Position numbers and translations under genes: made by a program. Positions 1 to 9,600 of a DNA stretch of 64,000 nucleotides are shown here, piece by piece. Source of the DNA: Phycicoccus sp. Root101 (GTDB lineage: Bacteria; Actinomycetota; Actinomycetes; Actinomycetales; Dermatophilaceae); the NCBI RefSeq assembly GCF_001426245.1, contig NZ_LMCM01000001.1, positions 844,581-908,580 of the forward strand. The letters are read 5' to 3'. How positions within the stretch are numbered: position 1 is the stretch's first letter; every line of letters begins with the position of its first letter. The notes under the pieces are model-generated. The model was not told the DNA's origin and did no database searches. It saw only the letters and a list, made by a program, of their open reading frames with translations.

Positions 1-431
1 GGCTCGACGCGGTCGCGCGGCAGCTGTTCTACGACCGCCTGCTGGCCGACTTCGCCGAGCACCCGCGCACCATCGTGCTCTCGACCCACCTCATCGACGA
101 GGTGGGCGACCTGCTCGACCACGTCGTGGTGCTCGACCAGGGGCGGGTGGTCGTCGACGAGGACACCGAGGCGCTGCGCGGGAGCCTCGTCGTGGTGAGC
201 GGCCCGAGCGCGGCGGTCGACGACTTCGCCGCCGGTCTCGACGTCGTGCACCGCGAGAACCTCGGCGGCTTCACGCGGGCGACCGTCCGCCACGCCCCGA
301 CCGGCGACGCCGAGCGGCACGGGCTCCGGCTGGAGCCCGTCTCGCTCCAGCAGCTCGTCGTGCGCACCACGACCGGCCCAGCCCTGCCACCCGACACCGT
401 CATCCGCCACGAGGAGGTCCACCTCTCATGA
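1..431 (+). CDS. ABC transporter ATP-binding protein, C-terminal part (5' end outside window)
   Basis: The reading frame is open from base 3 and ends in TGA at 429-431. The visible residues start with LDAVAR, the D-loop region that follows Walker B, and continue to STHLIDE, the H-loop/switch histidine of ABC ATPases. After that comes a regulatory-type C-terminal stretch (VVVLDQGRVVVDEDTEAL) like that of drug or lipid exporters. Walker A and the signature motif lie upstream of the window. The stop overlaps the next gene's start (ATGA), so the two are translationally coupled subunits of one exporter. The substrate is unknown. The downstream partner has no extracytoplasmic binding domain, which favours export over import. 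Confidence 0.85.
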   Translation, partial: LDAVARQLFYDRLLADFAEHPRTIVLSTHLIDEVGDLLDHVVVLDQGRVVVDEDTEALRGSLVVVSGPSAAVDDFAAGLDVVHRENLGGFTRATVRHAPTGDAERHGLRLEPVSLQQLVVRTTTGPALPPDTVIRHEEVHLS

Positions 432-1120
432 CCGCCGCCCTGAAGGTCCTGCGCATCCACCTGCTCCCGGGGCCGATGGCCCTGTTCTGGCCGTGGCTCA
501 TCCTGGCCATCTCGTTCTTCGTGAACCTCGCCATCTTCGGCCTCACGGACGTCCCCGTGGCCGACCGGCAGACCGGCGGCATCGCCTCGCTCTACGGCGT
601 GGCGATCTTCGCGAACCTCTCGCTGTGGACCCAGGTCTTCCCGCTCGCGATCGGGCTGAGCTCCACCCGTCGCAGCTTCTTCCACGGGACGTGCCTGTAC
701 GTCCTGGGGCAGTCCGTGCTCGCGGGGGTCGTCCTCACCGTCCTCCACGCGCTGGAGGGGGCGACGAACGGCTGGGGCGTCCACATGCGGTTCTTCACCC
801 CGGGATTCCTGGAGGGGGGCAACCCCGCCGAGCTGTTCCTCACCTACTCGGTGCCGTTCGTGTGCGTCTCGGCGCTGGGGATGCTCATGGGCACCGTCTT
901 CAAGCGGTGGGGGCAGACCGGGATGTACTCCCTGTCGACAGCCAGCCTCCTGCTGGGGTGCGGTGCGGCCGTGCTCGTCACGTGGCGTCACGCCTGGGGC
1001 GCCGTCGGGCGGTTCTTCACCGACACCGACCCGTTGGCCCTGACCAGCGGCTACCCGCTCGTGCTCGCCGTGGCCCTCGGCGCGGCGGCCTGGGTCGTGC
1101 TGCGACCCGTCACGCCCTGA
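428..1120 (+). CDS. ABC transporter membrane subunit (putative)
   Basis: This is a 230-residue hydrophobic protein with about six predicted membrane spans; the first is roughly residues 18-39 (LFWPWLILAISFFVNLAIFG). It starts at the ATG that overlaps the stop of the ATPase gene, so it is the likely permease of a two-gene ABC exporter. Length and topology fit ABC-2-like permeases, but I see no diagnostic family motif. The pair ends at a GC-rich palindrome (1150-1179) facing the convergent glmM gene. Function beyond membrane transport is inference. Confidence 0.75.
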   Translation: MTAALKVLRIHLLPGPMALFWPWLILAISFFVNLAIFGLTDVPVADRQTGGIASLYGVAIFANLSLWTQVFPLAIGLSSTRRSFFHGTCLYVLGQSVLAGVVLTVLHALEGATNGWGVHMRFFTPGFLEGGNPAELFLTYSVPFVCVSALGMLMGTVFKRWGQTGMYSLSTASLLLGCGAAVLVTWRHAWGAVGRFFTDTDPLALTSGYPLVLAVALGAAAWVVLRPVTP

Positions 1121-1145
1121 CGCCGGGGCCGAACGGCCCGCTGCG

Positions 1146-1193
1146 CTACCGGGCCGGGCCGGCCGGCCGGCCCGGCCCGAGCCAGCACGGTAG
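1146..1193. terminator. GC-only palindrome, probable bidirectional terminator
   Basis: Positions 1150-1179 form a perfect 30-bp palindrome made only of G and C (arms 1150-1164 and 1165-1179). It is flanked by CTACC (1146-1150) and GGTAG (1189-1193), which can extend the stem. It sits between two convergent genes, the ABC permease (ends 1120) and glmM (ends 1211). There is no T-tract, as is common for high-GC actinobacterial terminators. Confidence 0.6.
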
Positions 1194-1210
1194 CCCGGCT
1201 GACCGGTGGC

Positions 1211-2566
1211 TCAGAGCGAGAGGCGCGCCGTGACGACGTCGACGAGGCGACCGGCGACGGCGTGCGCCTCGGCCTCGTCTGCGGCCTCCACCATGACGCG
1301 CACGACCGGCTCGGTGCCGGACTTGCGCAGCAGCACGCGGCCCGTACCGGCCAGGGCCGCCTCCTCCTTGGCCACGGCCTCCTGGAGTTCCACGTCGCTC
1401 TCGACACGGGACTTGTCGACACCCTTGACGTTGATCAGCACCTGCGGCAGCCGGCGCATCACGGTGGCGAGGTCGGCGAGTGAACGCCCGGTGGCGCAGA
1501 CGCGGGCCGCCAGCATGAGGCCGGTGAGGACCCCGTCCCCGGTGGTGCCGTGGTCGAGGAAGATCACGTGGCCGCTCTGCTCGCCGCCCAGGGACAGGTT
1601 GGAGGACCGCATCTCCTCCAGGACGTAGCGGTCGCCGACGCCGGTCTGGCGGACGGCGACGCCCTCACGCTCCATCGCCTGGATGAGCCCGAGGTTGCTC
1701 ATCACCGTGGCGACGAGGGTGTCCTGGGCGAGCGCGCCGCGCTCCTTCATGTCGACCGCGAGGATGGCCATGATCTGGTCGCCGTCCACCTCGTTGCCGT
1801 CGGCGTCGACGGCCAGGCAGCGGTCGGCGTCACCGTCGTGGGCGATGCCGAGGTCGGCCCCCTTGGCCTTGACGGCGGCCTTGATGTGGTCGAGGTGCGT
1901 CGAGCCGTACCCGTCGTTGATGTTGAGCCCGTCCGGCTCGGTGCCGATCTCGTGCACCGTGGCGCCGGCGAGGCGGAACACCTCGGGCGAGACCGAGCTC
2001 GCGGCCCCGTGCGCGCCGTCGATGACCACGGTGATCCCGTCGAGCCGGTTCGGCAGGACGGCGAGCAGGTGGGAGATGTAGCGCGTGTGGCCGTCGGGCA
2101 TGGTCACGACCCGGCCCACGTCTGCGCCGGTCGGGCGGTCCCACTCCTGGTCGAGCAGCGCCGCGATCTCGTCCTCGACGGCGTCGTCGAGCTTGTGCCC
2201 ACCGGTGGCGAAGAACTTGATGCCGTTGTCCGGCATGGCGTTGTGCGAGGCGGACAACATCACGCCGAAGTCGGCGTGGGTGTCTGCGGTGAGGAACGCG
2301 ATCGCCGGGGTCGGCAGGACGTTGGCGTGGTAGACGTCGACCCCTGCTGAGGCGAGGCCGGCGATGACCGCGGCCGAGAGGAACTCGCCGGACGCCCGGG
2401 GGTCGCGACCGACGACGGCCTTGGGGCGGCGGCCGTTCCTGCGGGCCCCGTCCCCGAGGACGTGGGCCGCGGCGACGCTCAGCTTCAGGGCGAGCTCGGC
2501 GGTGATGTCGACGTTGGCGAGGCCGCGGACCCCGTCGGTCCCGAACAGTCGTGCCGGAGTGGCCAT
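1211..2566 (-). CDS. glmM: phosphoglucosamine mutase
   Basis: The enzyme interconverts glucosamine-6-phosphate and glucosamine-1-phosphate on the route to UDP-GlcNAc for peptidoglycan. The 451-residue protein has the family's usual length. It shows the phosphoserine loop SASHNA (residues 105-110, catalytic Ser107), the Mg-binding DGDADR motif (D244/D246/D248) and the C-terminal phosphate-binding [10 protein letters not shown]. The loop ends in Ala where many relatives have Pro. It is downstream of rpsI in the usual actinobacterial order, but a strong hairpin (2676-2716) lies in the 236-bp gap, so it probably has its own promoter. Confidence 0.97.
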   Translation of the reverse strand: MATPARLFGTDGVRGLANVDITAELALKLSVAAAHVLGDGARRNGRRPKAVVGRDPRASGEFLSAAVIAGLASAGVDVYHANVLPTPAIAFLTADTHADFGVMLSASHNAMPDNGIKFFATGGHKLDDAVEDEIAALLDQEWDRPTGADVGRVVTMPDGHTRYISHLLAVLPNRLDGITVVIDGAHGAASSVSPEVFRLAGATVHEIGTEPDGLNINDGYGSTHLDHIKAAVKAKGADLGIAHDGDADRCLAVDADGNEVDGDQIMAILAVDMKERGALAQDTLVATVMSNLGLIQAMEREGVAVRQTGVGDRYVLEEMRSSNLSLGGEQSGHVIFLDHGTTGDGVLTGLMLAARVCATGRSLADLATVMRRLPQVLINVKGVDKSRVESDVELQEAVAKEEAALAGTGRVLLRKSGTEPVVRVMVEAADEAEAHAVAGRLVDVVTARLSL

Positions 2567-2675
2567 GGGTGGTGAACCTTTCGGTGGTCAGGCGCCCACG
2601 CGGCATACGGGAGGACCGCAACCGGGGTGGGCGCCCGCGAACACGGGCATCTCGAGGAACCTACTCCCCCGAACG

Positions 2676-2716
2676 CCGCGATGGCGGCACCCGACGTGCG
2701 GGTGCCGCCATCGCGG
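2676..2716 (-). terminator. terminator of rplM-rpsI
   Basis: A perfect 18-bp inverted repeat (2676-2693 and 2699-2716) encloses a 5-nt loop. It lies downstream of rpsI and upstream of glmM, all on the minus strand. The predicted stem is very stable and GC-rich, without a clear U-tract. Confidence 0.65.
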
Positions 2717-2802
2717 TGGTGAAACGGCAGGCGCCGAAGCGACGCCCACGCTGATCTGTCAGCGCGGAGGAGCCAAGCGGGTGAGCCTGGCGCCAGCCAG
2801 GA

Positions 2803-3303
2803 TCAGCGCTTGGAGTACTGCGGAGCCTTGCGGGCCTTCTTGAGACCAGCCTTCTTGCGCTCCGGGACGCGGGAGTCGCGCTTGAGGAAGCCGGCCTTCT
2901 TGAGTGCGGGACGGTTCAGCTCCTCGTCGATCCCGTTCAGCGAGCGGGCGACGCCGAGGCGCACCGCGCCGGCCTGGCCGGAGGGGCCACCGCCGTGGAC
3001 GCGCACGAGCACGTCGTAGGCACCGTCGAGCTCGAGCAGCGTGAGCGGCTCGTTGACGATCTGCTGGTGGACCTTGTTCGGGAAGTAGTGCTCGAGCGTG
3101 CGCCCGTTGATCTTCCACTCGCCGGTGCCGGGGACGATGCGCACGCGGGCGATGGCCTGCTTGCGTCGGCCGGTGGCCGCGCCGGGCGCCGTGGCGCTCG
3201 CACGCCGCGTGGGCTCGTCGGAGACGGGACCCTCGGACTCGGAGGTGTACTCGGTGAGCTCGACCTCGTCGGTCGAGTCGATGTTCTCGGTGGTGTCAGC
3301 CAC
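2803..3303 (-). CDS. rpsI: 30S ribosomal protein S9
   Basis: The 166-residue protein starts at GTG (3301-3303). Residues 1-40 are an acidic, low-complexity N-terminal extension common in actinobacterial S9. The conserved domain follows from [15 protein letters not shown] to the universal basic C-terminus APQYSKR, the tail that reaches the P-site tRNA. It lies 42 nt downstream of rplM and is co-transcribed with it. Confidence 0.98.
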   Translation of the reverse strand: MADTTENIDSTDEVELTEYTSESEGPVSDEPTRRASATAPGAATGRRKQAIARVRIVPGTGEWKINGRTLEHYFPNKVHQQIVNEPLTLLELDGAYDVLVRVHGGGPSGQAGAVRLGVARSLNGIDEELNRPALKKAGFLKRDSRVPERKKAGLKKARKAPQYSKR

Positions 3304-3345
3304 GTGATGTCCTCAATTCGCTTTCTTGCACAGGTCCTTGCGGAC

Positions 3346-3789
3346 TTACTGCGCGACCTGTGAGATCTCGAAGGGCTTCGGCTGCTGGGCCGCGTGGGGG
3401 TGCTCGCCGCCGGCGTAGACCTTGAGGTGAGTCAGCTGCTCGCGCCCGAGGGTCGTGTGGGGAAGCATGCCGCGGACGGCCTTCTCCACAGCCTTCTCGG
3501 GGCTCTTGGCGAGGAGCTCGGTGTAGGAGGTGCTCCGCAGGCCGCCCGGGAAACCGGAGTGGCGGTACGCCTTCTTCTGCTCGAGCTTGGCGCCGGTGAG
3601 GGCGACCTTGTCGGCGTTGATGATGATGACGAAGTCACCACCGTCGACGTGCGGCGCGAAGGTGGTCTTGTGCTTGCCGCGCAGGAGGATCGCGGTCTGG
3701 CTCGCCAGGCGACCCAGGACGACGTCCGTGGCGTCGATGACGTGCCAGGTCCGAGTGACCTCGGCCGGCTTCGGGGTAAAAGTGCGCAA
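3346..3789 (-). CDS. rplM: 50S ribosomal protein L13
   Basis: An early-assembly 50S protein. I start it at the TTG at 3787-3789, which gives 147 residues beginning (M)[18 protein letters not shown] and matches actinobacterial L13. An AAAGG stretch lies about 10 nt upstream. The frame stays open far upstream to 4353, but that part runs through the promoter and has no L13 similarity. It is first in a two-gene unit with rpsI. A likely promoter lies at 3888-3916. Confidence 0.97.
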   Translation of the reverse strand: MRTFTPKPAEVTRTWHVIDATDVVLGRLASQTAILLRGKHKTTFAPHVDGGDFVIIINADKVALTGAKLEQKKAYRHSGFPGGLRSTSYTELLAKSPEKAVEKAVRGMLPHTTLGREQLTHLKVYAGGEHPHAAQQPKPFEISQVAQ

Positions 3790-3887
3790 TGTACTGGCCC
3801 TTTGCTTGCTGGGAAGGATCCGTGTGCCGTGGGCGCCCGAGGCGCTGATGTGTCGCCTTGCGAGGGCGCACGGCACAACAGTGCTCA

Positions 3888-3916
3888 AGTTTACGGGTGG
3901 GGTGCGGTGGACCCAA
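3888..3916 (-). promoter_or_regulatory. candidate promoter of rplM-rpsI
   Basis: On the minus strand, TTGGGT (3911-3916) and TAAACT (3888-3893) are separated by 17 bp. This predicts a transcript start near 3881 and a leader of about 90 nt. The -35 hexamer lies inside CGATTTGG (minus strand of 3913-3920), an octamer that also covers the likely -35 positions upstream of rpsL and rpsJ. Confidence 0.5.
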
Positions 3917-3977
3917 ATCGTCCCCGGGGCAGCCGGGAATGGCACCTGACCTGCGAGAACACGCTTTCGGAGCACCC

Positions 3978-4022
3978 GTGCACAGATCTTGTGCAAACAG
4001 AGTGTGCACATGTATTGTGCAC
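3978..4022 (+). promoter_or_regulatory. four 13-bp-spaced GTGCAC boxes over a leaderless promoter
   Basis: GTGCAC occurs at 3978, 4004 and 4017, and GTGCAA at 3991; the starts are exactly 13 bp apart. TTGTGC (3990-3995) and TATTGT (4013-4018), 17 bp apart, fit -35 and -10 elements and place the transcript start at about the ATG at 4025. The following gene has no Shine-Dalgarno sequence, which agrees with leaderless translation. The boxes cover the whole promoter, so a bound regulator, plausibly the ArsR-type product itself, would block transcription. Confidence 0.55.
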
Positions 4023-4024
4023 GC

Positions 4025-4639
4025 ATGGCTCCCGATGAACCCTCCACGAGTGCCGGCCTGACCGGCTTCCGGCTCGATGCGACCTCACTGAAGGTCCTCG
4101 CCCATCCCCTGCGCTCGCGCCTGCTCTCGCGCCTGCGGATCGGGGGTCCGGCCACGGCGACCGACCTGGCGACCCAGCTCGGCACCAACTCCGGCGCCAC
4201 CTCGTACCACCTGCGCAAGCTGGAGTCGGTGGGCCTCGTGAGCGACACCGGTGACGGTGAGGGCAAGCGGCGGCTGTGGCAGGCGGCCACCGAGAGCCAC
4301 CAGTTCGAGCCGAGCGACTTCGCCGGCGACGAGGACTCCGAGACGGCGCTCAACTGGCTGGTCCGCGACTACGCGCGGCACTTCTCCGAGCGGTTCGAGA
4401 AGTGGCTCGACGTCGAGGCCGACTGGCCCATGGAGTGGCGCGACGCCGTGGGGCTCAACGACTCCTTCATCGTCGCCACGGCCGCCCAGGTGGAGGAGCT
4501 CAAGGTGGAGATCGACGAGCTCATCGCCCGCTACCGGCGGGTGGGACAGGGCAACCCCAACGCGCGTCGCCTTGCCGTCTACACCGCCACCTACCCGCTG
4601 GACCTCGACCGGGTCCCCCGGGGGACGGACCAGTCATGA
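4025..4639 (+). CDS. ArsR-family winged-helix transcriptional regulator
   Basis: The 204-residue protein has an ArsR/HTH_20-type winged helix at about residues 18-90: [20 protein letters not shown], then [29 protein letters not shown], where TSYHLRKLE is the recognition helix. It lacks the metal-binding ELCVC motif, so metal sensing is unlikely. The C-terminal half (W/E/D-rich, about 95-190) resembles the ligand or dimer region of this subgroup. I chose the ATG at 4025 because it coincides with the predicted transcript start; a longer GTG start at 3989 would run through the operator repeats. Its stop overlaps the MFS gene (ATGA), so it probably regulates that transporter. Confidence 0.88.
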   Translation: MAPDEPSTSAGLTGFRLDATSLKVLAHPLRSRLLSRLRIGGPATATDLATQLGTNSGATSYHLRKLESVGLVSDTGDGEGKRRLWQAATESHQFEPSDFAGDEDSETALNWLVRDYARHFSERFEKWLDVEADWPMEWRDAVGLNDSFIVATAAQVEELKVEIDELIARYRRVGQGNPNARRLAVYTATYPLDLDRVPRGTDQS

Positions 4640-5919
4640 CCGCCTCCCCCGTGACCGCCCTGCAGGCCCGCCGGGTCCTGCTGCTGCTCACCTTCACCCG
4701 GTGGTTCCCGGTGGGACTCACCATCGGTGTCACGACACTGCTCGTCCTCGAGCGCGGCATGAGCCTGGCCCAGCTCGGTGTCATCTTCTCGATGCAGGGC
4801 TTCGTCGTCCTCGGCCTCGAGCTGCCGACGGGCGGGTTCGCCGACGCGCTGGGCCGCCGCCCGGTGCTCGTGGCCTCGGCCGTGGTCGCCCTCGTCTCGG
4901 GCCTCGTGTTCATCACCTCCCACACCTTCACGGGGTTCGTCGTGGCGCTGCTGCTGCAGGGCGTGTTCCGTGCGCTGGACTCCGGGCCGCTGGAGTCCTG
5001 GTACGTCGACACCGCCCACGCCGAGGACCCGGCCATCCCGGTCGAGGACGGGCTCTCCCGCGCGGGCACGGTCCTCGGGCTGGCCATCGCCTCCGGCGCG
5101 CTGGTCTCCGGCGGCCTCATCGCCTGGCACCCGGTGCGGGCGCTGACGGCCCTGGAGTTCCCGTACTGGTGCGCGATCGGCTTCTACGTCGTCCACCTCA
5201 CCGCCGTGTCGGTGCTCGTGCGCGAGCCCGTGACCCACGTCGACTCCACCGGGTTCCACCGCGCCCTGGCCTCGGCCAGGCAGGCACCGACCGTCGTCGT
5301 CGACGGCCTGCGCACGCTCCGCACATCACGCGTGCTGCTGGCGCTCGTGCTCGTGGAGGTGTTCTGGTCGGTCGGCATGATCGCGTTCGAGACGTTCATG
5401 CCGGTGCGGCTGGCCGAGCTCGCCGGGGGCGAGACGGAGGCGGGCGCGCTCATGGGGCCGGTGTCGGCCGCCGCCTGGGGCCTGTTCGCCGTCGGCTCGG
5501 CTGCAGCGGGGCTCGCGAGCCGCCGCATCGGCGTCGCCTGGACCGCGGTCCTCGCCCGCGTGCTCAACGGCGCCTTCATCGTCGTCATGGGCCTGATGCT
5601 CGGGACGGTCGGCCTGATCACCGCCTTCCTCGTCACCTACACGTTGCACGGTTCCGGGGGCCCGGTGCACAGCACCCTGCTGCACCGCCAGGCCGAGGCC
5701 CGCAACCGCACCACGGTCCTGTCGATGAACTCGATGATCGCCGGCGGCGCATTCAGCCTCGGGATGCTCGTCCTCGGCCCGTTCGCCGAGAGCACCAGCA
5801 CGGCGATGGCCATCATCGTGGCGGGAGCCTTCAGCATCATCGGCGCCGCCCTGTACCTCCCCGCCATCCGCCAGGAACGTCACCAGGACCGGTCCGTCAC
5901 CGAGCCAGCCCCCGCCTGA
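4636..5919 (+). CDS. MFS transporter
   Basis: The 427-residue protein has about 12 hydrophobic spans. The MFS motif A (GGFADALGRRP, about residues 66-76) sits between spans 2 and 3. It starts at the ATG overlapping the regulator's stop by 4 nt. Similarity in type is to drug or metabolite efflux proteins of the major facilitator superfamily, but the substrate cannot be read from sequence. Its coupling to an ArsR-type repressor suggests substrate-inducible efflux. Confidence 0.88.
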   Translation: MTASPVTALQARRVLLLLTFTRWFPVGLTIGVTTLLVLERGMSLAQLGVIFSMQGFVVLGLELPTGGFADALGRRPVLVASAVVALVSGLVFITSHTFTGFVVALLLQGVFRALDSGPLESWYVDTAHAEDPAIPVEDGLSRAGTVLGLAIASGALVSGGLIAWHPVRALTALEFPYWCAIGFYVVHLTAVSVLVREPVTHVDSTGFHRALASARQAPTVVVDGLRTLRTSRVLLALVLVEVFWSVGMIAFETFMPVRLAELAGGETEAGALMGPVSAAAWGLFAVGSAAAGLASRRIGVAWTAVLARVLNGAFIVVMGLMLGTVGLITAFLVTYTLHGSGGPVHSTLLHRQAEARNRTTVLSMNSMIAGGAFSLGMLVLGPFAESTSTAMAIIVAGAFSIIGAALYLPAIRQERHQDRSVTEPAPA

Positions 5920-5936
5920 GCCCACAGACTGGGGAC

Positions 5937-6587
5937 ATGCGTTCCTTCCTCGCCGGAGTCCTCACCACCCTCGTGGCCCTCGCCGTGGCGGCCGTGGTCG
6001 TCGTGGGCACGCTGCCCGTCGCCGACCCGGCTCCAGCGACGTCGTCGCCCTCCCCCGCCCCCTCGGGGGCACCGGCGAGCGTCGCGGAGGGTGAGACCTG
6101 GCTCAGCGACGTCGACCTCACCAGCAGCACGGTCCTGACCTCCGACGGCCCCCTCACCGACGTGCGGGCGACCGGCGCCGGAGTGCGCCTCACCGCCGAC
6201 GGGCTGAGGGCCCAGCGGCTCGACCTCGGGGCGGTCCTCCCGTTCGCCACCGCCGCGCGCCAGATCGGTGACGTCGAGCTGTATGCCGCCGGCAACGGCC
6301 GGGCGGGCGTCCGCCGGACTGCGAGCATCCTGGGGCGCGACCTCTCCGTCCGCGCCACGGGAACGGTGCGAGCCGTCGACGGCCAGCTGGTCATCGAGCC
6401 CGAGAGCGTCGACCTGGGCGGCCCCGGCCTGGTCGACACGGCCCTGTCCGCCGCCGCCCGGCGGTTCGTGACGATCCGCCACACGGTGACCGGGCTGCCC
6501 GCCGGCATGCGTCTGACCGGGGTCTCGGTGCAGCAGAACGGGTTCCGGGCCACGCTGTCCGGCACCGACGTGGTCCTCACCCAGTAG
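5937..6587 (+). CDS. DUF2993 (LmeA-like) envelope protein
   Basis: The 216-residue protein has an N-terminal membrane or signal segment (about residues 5-27) and then a Pro/Ser/Ala-rich linker to about 50. The C-terminal domain has the pattern of DUF2993/LmeA proteins (LSDVDLTSSTV, MRLTGVSVQQNGFRATLSGTDVVL at the end). In mycobacteria LmeA takes part in mannan/lipomannan maturation; that role here is inference. It is 17 nt downstream of the MFS gene, the last gene of the operon, and ends just before a strong terminator. Confidence 0.7.
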   Translation: MRSFLAGVLTTLVALAVAAVVVVGTLPVADPAPATSSPSPAPSGAPASVAEGETWLSDVDLTSSTVLTSDGPLTDVRATGAGVRLTADGLRAQRLDLGAVLPFATAARQIGDVELYAAGNGRAGVRRTASILGRDLSVRATGTVRAVDGQLVIEPESVDLGGPGLVDTALSAAARRFVTIRHTVTGLPAGMRLTGVSVQQNGFRATLSGTDVVLTQ

Positions 6588-6607
6588 GCAGCGGCCCGTC
6601 GCACGAC

Positions 6608-6643
6608 CGAGGCCCCCTGAGCGCGCTCGCTCAGGGGGCCTCG
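6608..6643. terminator. bidirectional terminator
   Basis: A perfect 16-bp stem (6608-6623 with 6628-6643) has a 4-nt loop. It lies between the convergent ends of the DUF2993-type gene (6587) and the amylopullulanase gene (6657), so it can serve both strands. Confidence 0.75.
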
Positions 6644-6656
6644 GTGGTGTCGTCGG

Positions 6657-9600
6657 TCAGCGCTGGACGAACACCGCGACGGTGCGCGGCGGGACCGTCG
6701 CCGTGCCGGCCGTCGCGTTCCACGACGAGGACTTGACGACCGGGTCGGCTCCGGACGCCTGCACCGGGGACAGCGCCAGGGAGGCACCGGCCAGGCCGGG
6801 CACCTTCTGGGTCACGGCCATCGGCGAGGCGTTGATGACGACGACCAGGCCCTTGAGCCGCGGGTCGACGTCGGCGCCGACGGTGTCGTCGATCCGCATG
6901 GCGATCACGCCGGACACCGCGTCGGCCGTGCCGCTCGCCGGGTAGGAGACCTTGGCCCGGATCGCGTCGGCGTTGCCGAGCCGGAACAGCGGGGTGGAGA
7001 ACCGCAGCCGGAGCAGCTCCTGCGCCTGGGCGCTGGCGGACTGCACGTCGTTCGCCGTCGGCTTGAGCGCCGGGTCGGCGAGCAGCGGCTTCATGTACGG
7101 CCACTTCGCCTCGTTGTCGCCCTTGAGCGGCAAACCGTGCCCGAAGCCGTTGTCGGCACCGGTCCAGTCGAGGGTGTTGAACCAGTCACCGCTGTCGTAG
7201 CTGTTGCGGTCGAGCGACTTGCTGCGCAGCAGGTCGGCGCCCGCGTGCCAGAACGACGGCGTCTGCGCGAGGGCCGTCGTGGCCAACGAGACCGAGTTCA
7301 TCCGCACCCGGTCCTTCATCGTCGTGGCCTGCGGCAGCTTGAAGGCCAGGCTGTCGAACAACGTCTCGTTGTCGTGGGCGTCGACGTAGCTGATGACCTC
7401 GTCGGGCTGGTCGGCGTACCCCGCCGGCGCGCCGTTGTAGTCGACGTCCTTGCCCTGGGCGACCTTGCCGTTCTCGTTGAGCCGGAAGGCGAACGAACGC
7501 AGGTTGCCCGCCATACCGAGCTGGACGAGGTCGGTGTCGTGCTTGAGTCGCGTTGCGGCAGAAGGGTTTGCCCCACTGTCACCGTTGGGGTCGGTCGCTT
7601 CCCCGCTGCCGAAGCCCTGGGTGCGCGGGTCGTCGTCGAACGGCCCACCGCCACGGACGGCGTCCCTCAGGCGGTCGGAGAACGTCCCGATGCCGGTGCC
7701 CCCGAGCTGTCCCTGGGTGGCCTGCACGAAGCGCGCGTTGTCGGCGACCTCGCCGAAGTTCCAGCCCTCGCCGTAGAGGTAGACCTTCTTCCCGTCCACC
7801 CCGTCCCGGGCCAGGGTCAGCTTGTCGAGGGCGCCCCGGATCGCGAGCATGTTCGCCTTGCTGTGGTGACCCATGAGGTCGAAGCGGAACCCGTCGACCT
7901 TGTAGTCCTTGGCCCACAGGACGACGGCGTCGACCATGGCCTTCTGGGCCATGGCGTGCTCGGTGGCGACGTTCTGGCAGCAGGTCGACGTCTCGACGCC
8001 GCCCGTGGCGTTCAGTCGCTGGTAGTACCCGGGGACGACCTTGTCGAGGACGCTGGTCGGCGCCTGGCCCGAGCTGGGCGTGTGGTTGAAGACCTGGTCG
8101 AGGACGACCCGCAGCCCGTCGCGGTGCAGCGCACCGACCATGGTGCGGAACTCGGCGACGCGGGTGCCACCGTCGGCCTTGGCCGGGGTGGAGGCGTACG
8201 AGCCCTCGGGCGCCATCCAGTGCCACGGGTCGTAGCCCCAGTTGAAGGCGTCGCCCGAGCGGGTGGGCTCGATGCAGGCCTGCTGCTGCTCGCTGTCCGG
8301 GGCGTACGACTTCAGGTTGCACGCGGGCTTGGCCTGCTTGGCCGGGTCCTCCTCGATCGAGGCGATGTCGAAGGTCGGCAGCAGGTGCACCGTGTTGAGT
8401 CCGGCGGCCGCGAGCGCCTTGAGGTGCTTGGTGCCGTTGCCGTTCTCCGCGAACGCGAGGTAGGAGCCGCGGTTCTCGGCGCTCACCGTCGTGTCGTTGA
8501 CGGAGAAGTCGCGCACGTGCAGCTCGTAGATGGTCGAGTCGACGTCCTGCTTCAGCGCGGGCGCCTTCGTCGTCGACCACAGGGCCGGACGGTACGCCGG
8601 GTCCCGCAGGTCCACGGCGACCGACCGGGTCGAGTTGAGCGTCAGGGCCACCGAGTAGGGGTCGGTGACCTGGCTGGTCTCGACCTTGCCCGTGGAGGGC
8701 ACCCAGACGGTCACCTCGTACAGGTAGCGCGCGTTGCGCCATCCGGCCATGGCCGACCACGACCCGTCGTCCGCCCGGGTCATCGCGGTGCGCTTGGCAG
8801 CACTGGTCGGGGCGTTCGCCTTCGCGTCGGGCGCCCAGGTGAGGACGTCGACCTTCTGCGCGGTCGGTGCCCACAGCCGGAACACCGGCTTGCGACCCTG
8901 GAAGGTGACGCCGTAGGCGCGCTTGCTCGCCCCGGCGGCATACAGGTCGTCCAGGGCGTAGGCGTTCTGGGTCCCGGTGGCGTCGAGCAGCCGGTTCAGC
9001 GAGTCGTACATGCCGACGGCGACCTGTCCGCGCAGGATCACGGGGACGGCGTTCGCGGTGCGCTTGTCGAGGTTCAGGGCGAGGTAGCCCTTGAGCTCGG
9101 GGTGCGCCGTCGTGACCTTCGCAGGCAGGCCCGCGGGGTCGAACGTCAGCGGGGCGGAGGAGCCACCGGTGATGTCCTCGGCATCGACCGTGAGCCCACC
9201 CTTGGCGGACCATGCGAGGCGCCATTTGAGCAGGGCCGGGTTGGCACCGTCGGGGACCATGTCGGCGGGCCAGGCGACGGTGTCGCGGTCGACCCAGATG
9301 GCGCGCTGCTTGGTCAGGTCGGGAGCCGAGCCGGCCCGGACCACCTTGGTGGTCGCCACGTGCGTCGCGAGGTCGTAGGAGATCGACGTGATCATCCCGG
9401 CCGCGGGGACGGTCACCGAGAGGTTCGCTCCGCCGGGTGCGCCACCCGCGCCGTAGTTCTCGTCCCAGTTCAGGCCGTGGGCGATCTTGAACTCGTAGGT
9501 GCCGGGCGGGAGCTGGTCGGTCGACCACGTGTACGTCTTGTCGCCGTCCGGGTCCTGCAGCCACGGCTGCATGCAGTCCGGGCTCCAGTCAGCTGGGCAG

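Noticed and set aside
3989..4024. GTG start at 3989 for the ArsR-type gene
   Set aside because: It would place coding sequence over the promoter and operator boxes, and the added residues are Cys-rich and unlike the family.
3790..4353. N-terminal extension of the rplM frame to 4353
   Set aside because: It runs through the rplM promoter and the divergent ArsR-type gene and has no L13 similarity; the TTG at 3789 gives the standard protein.
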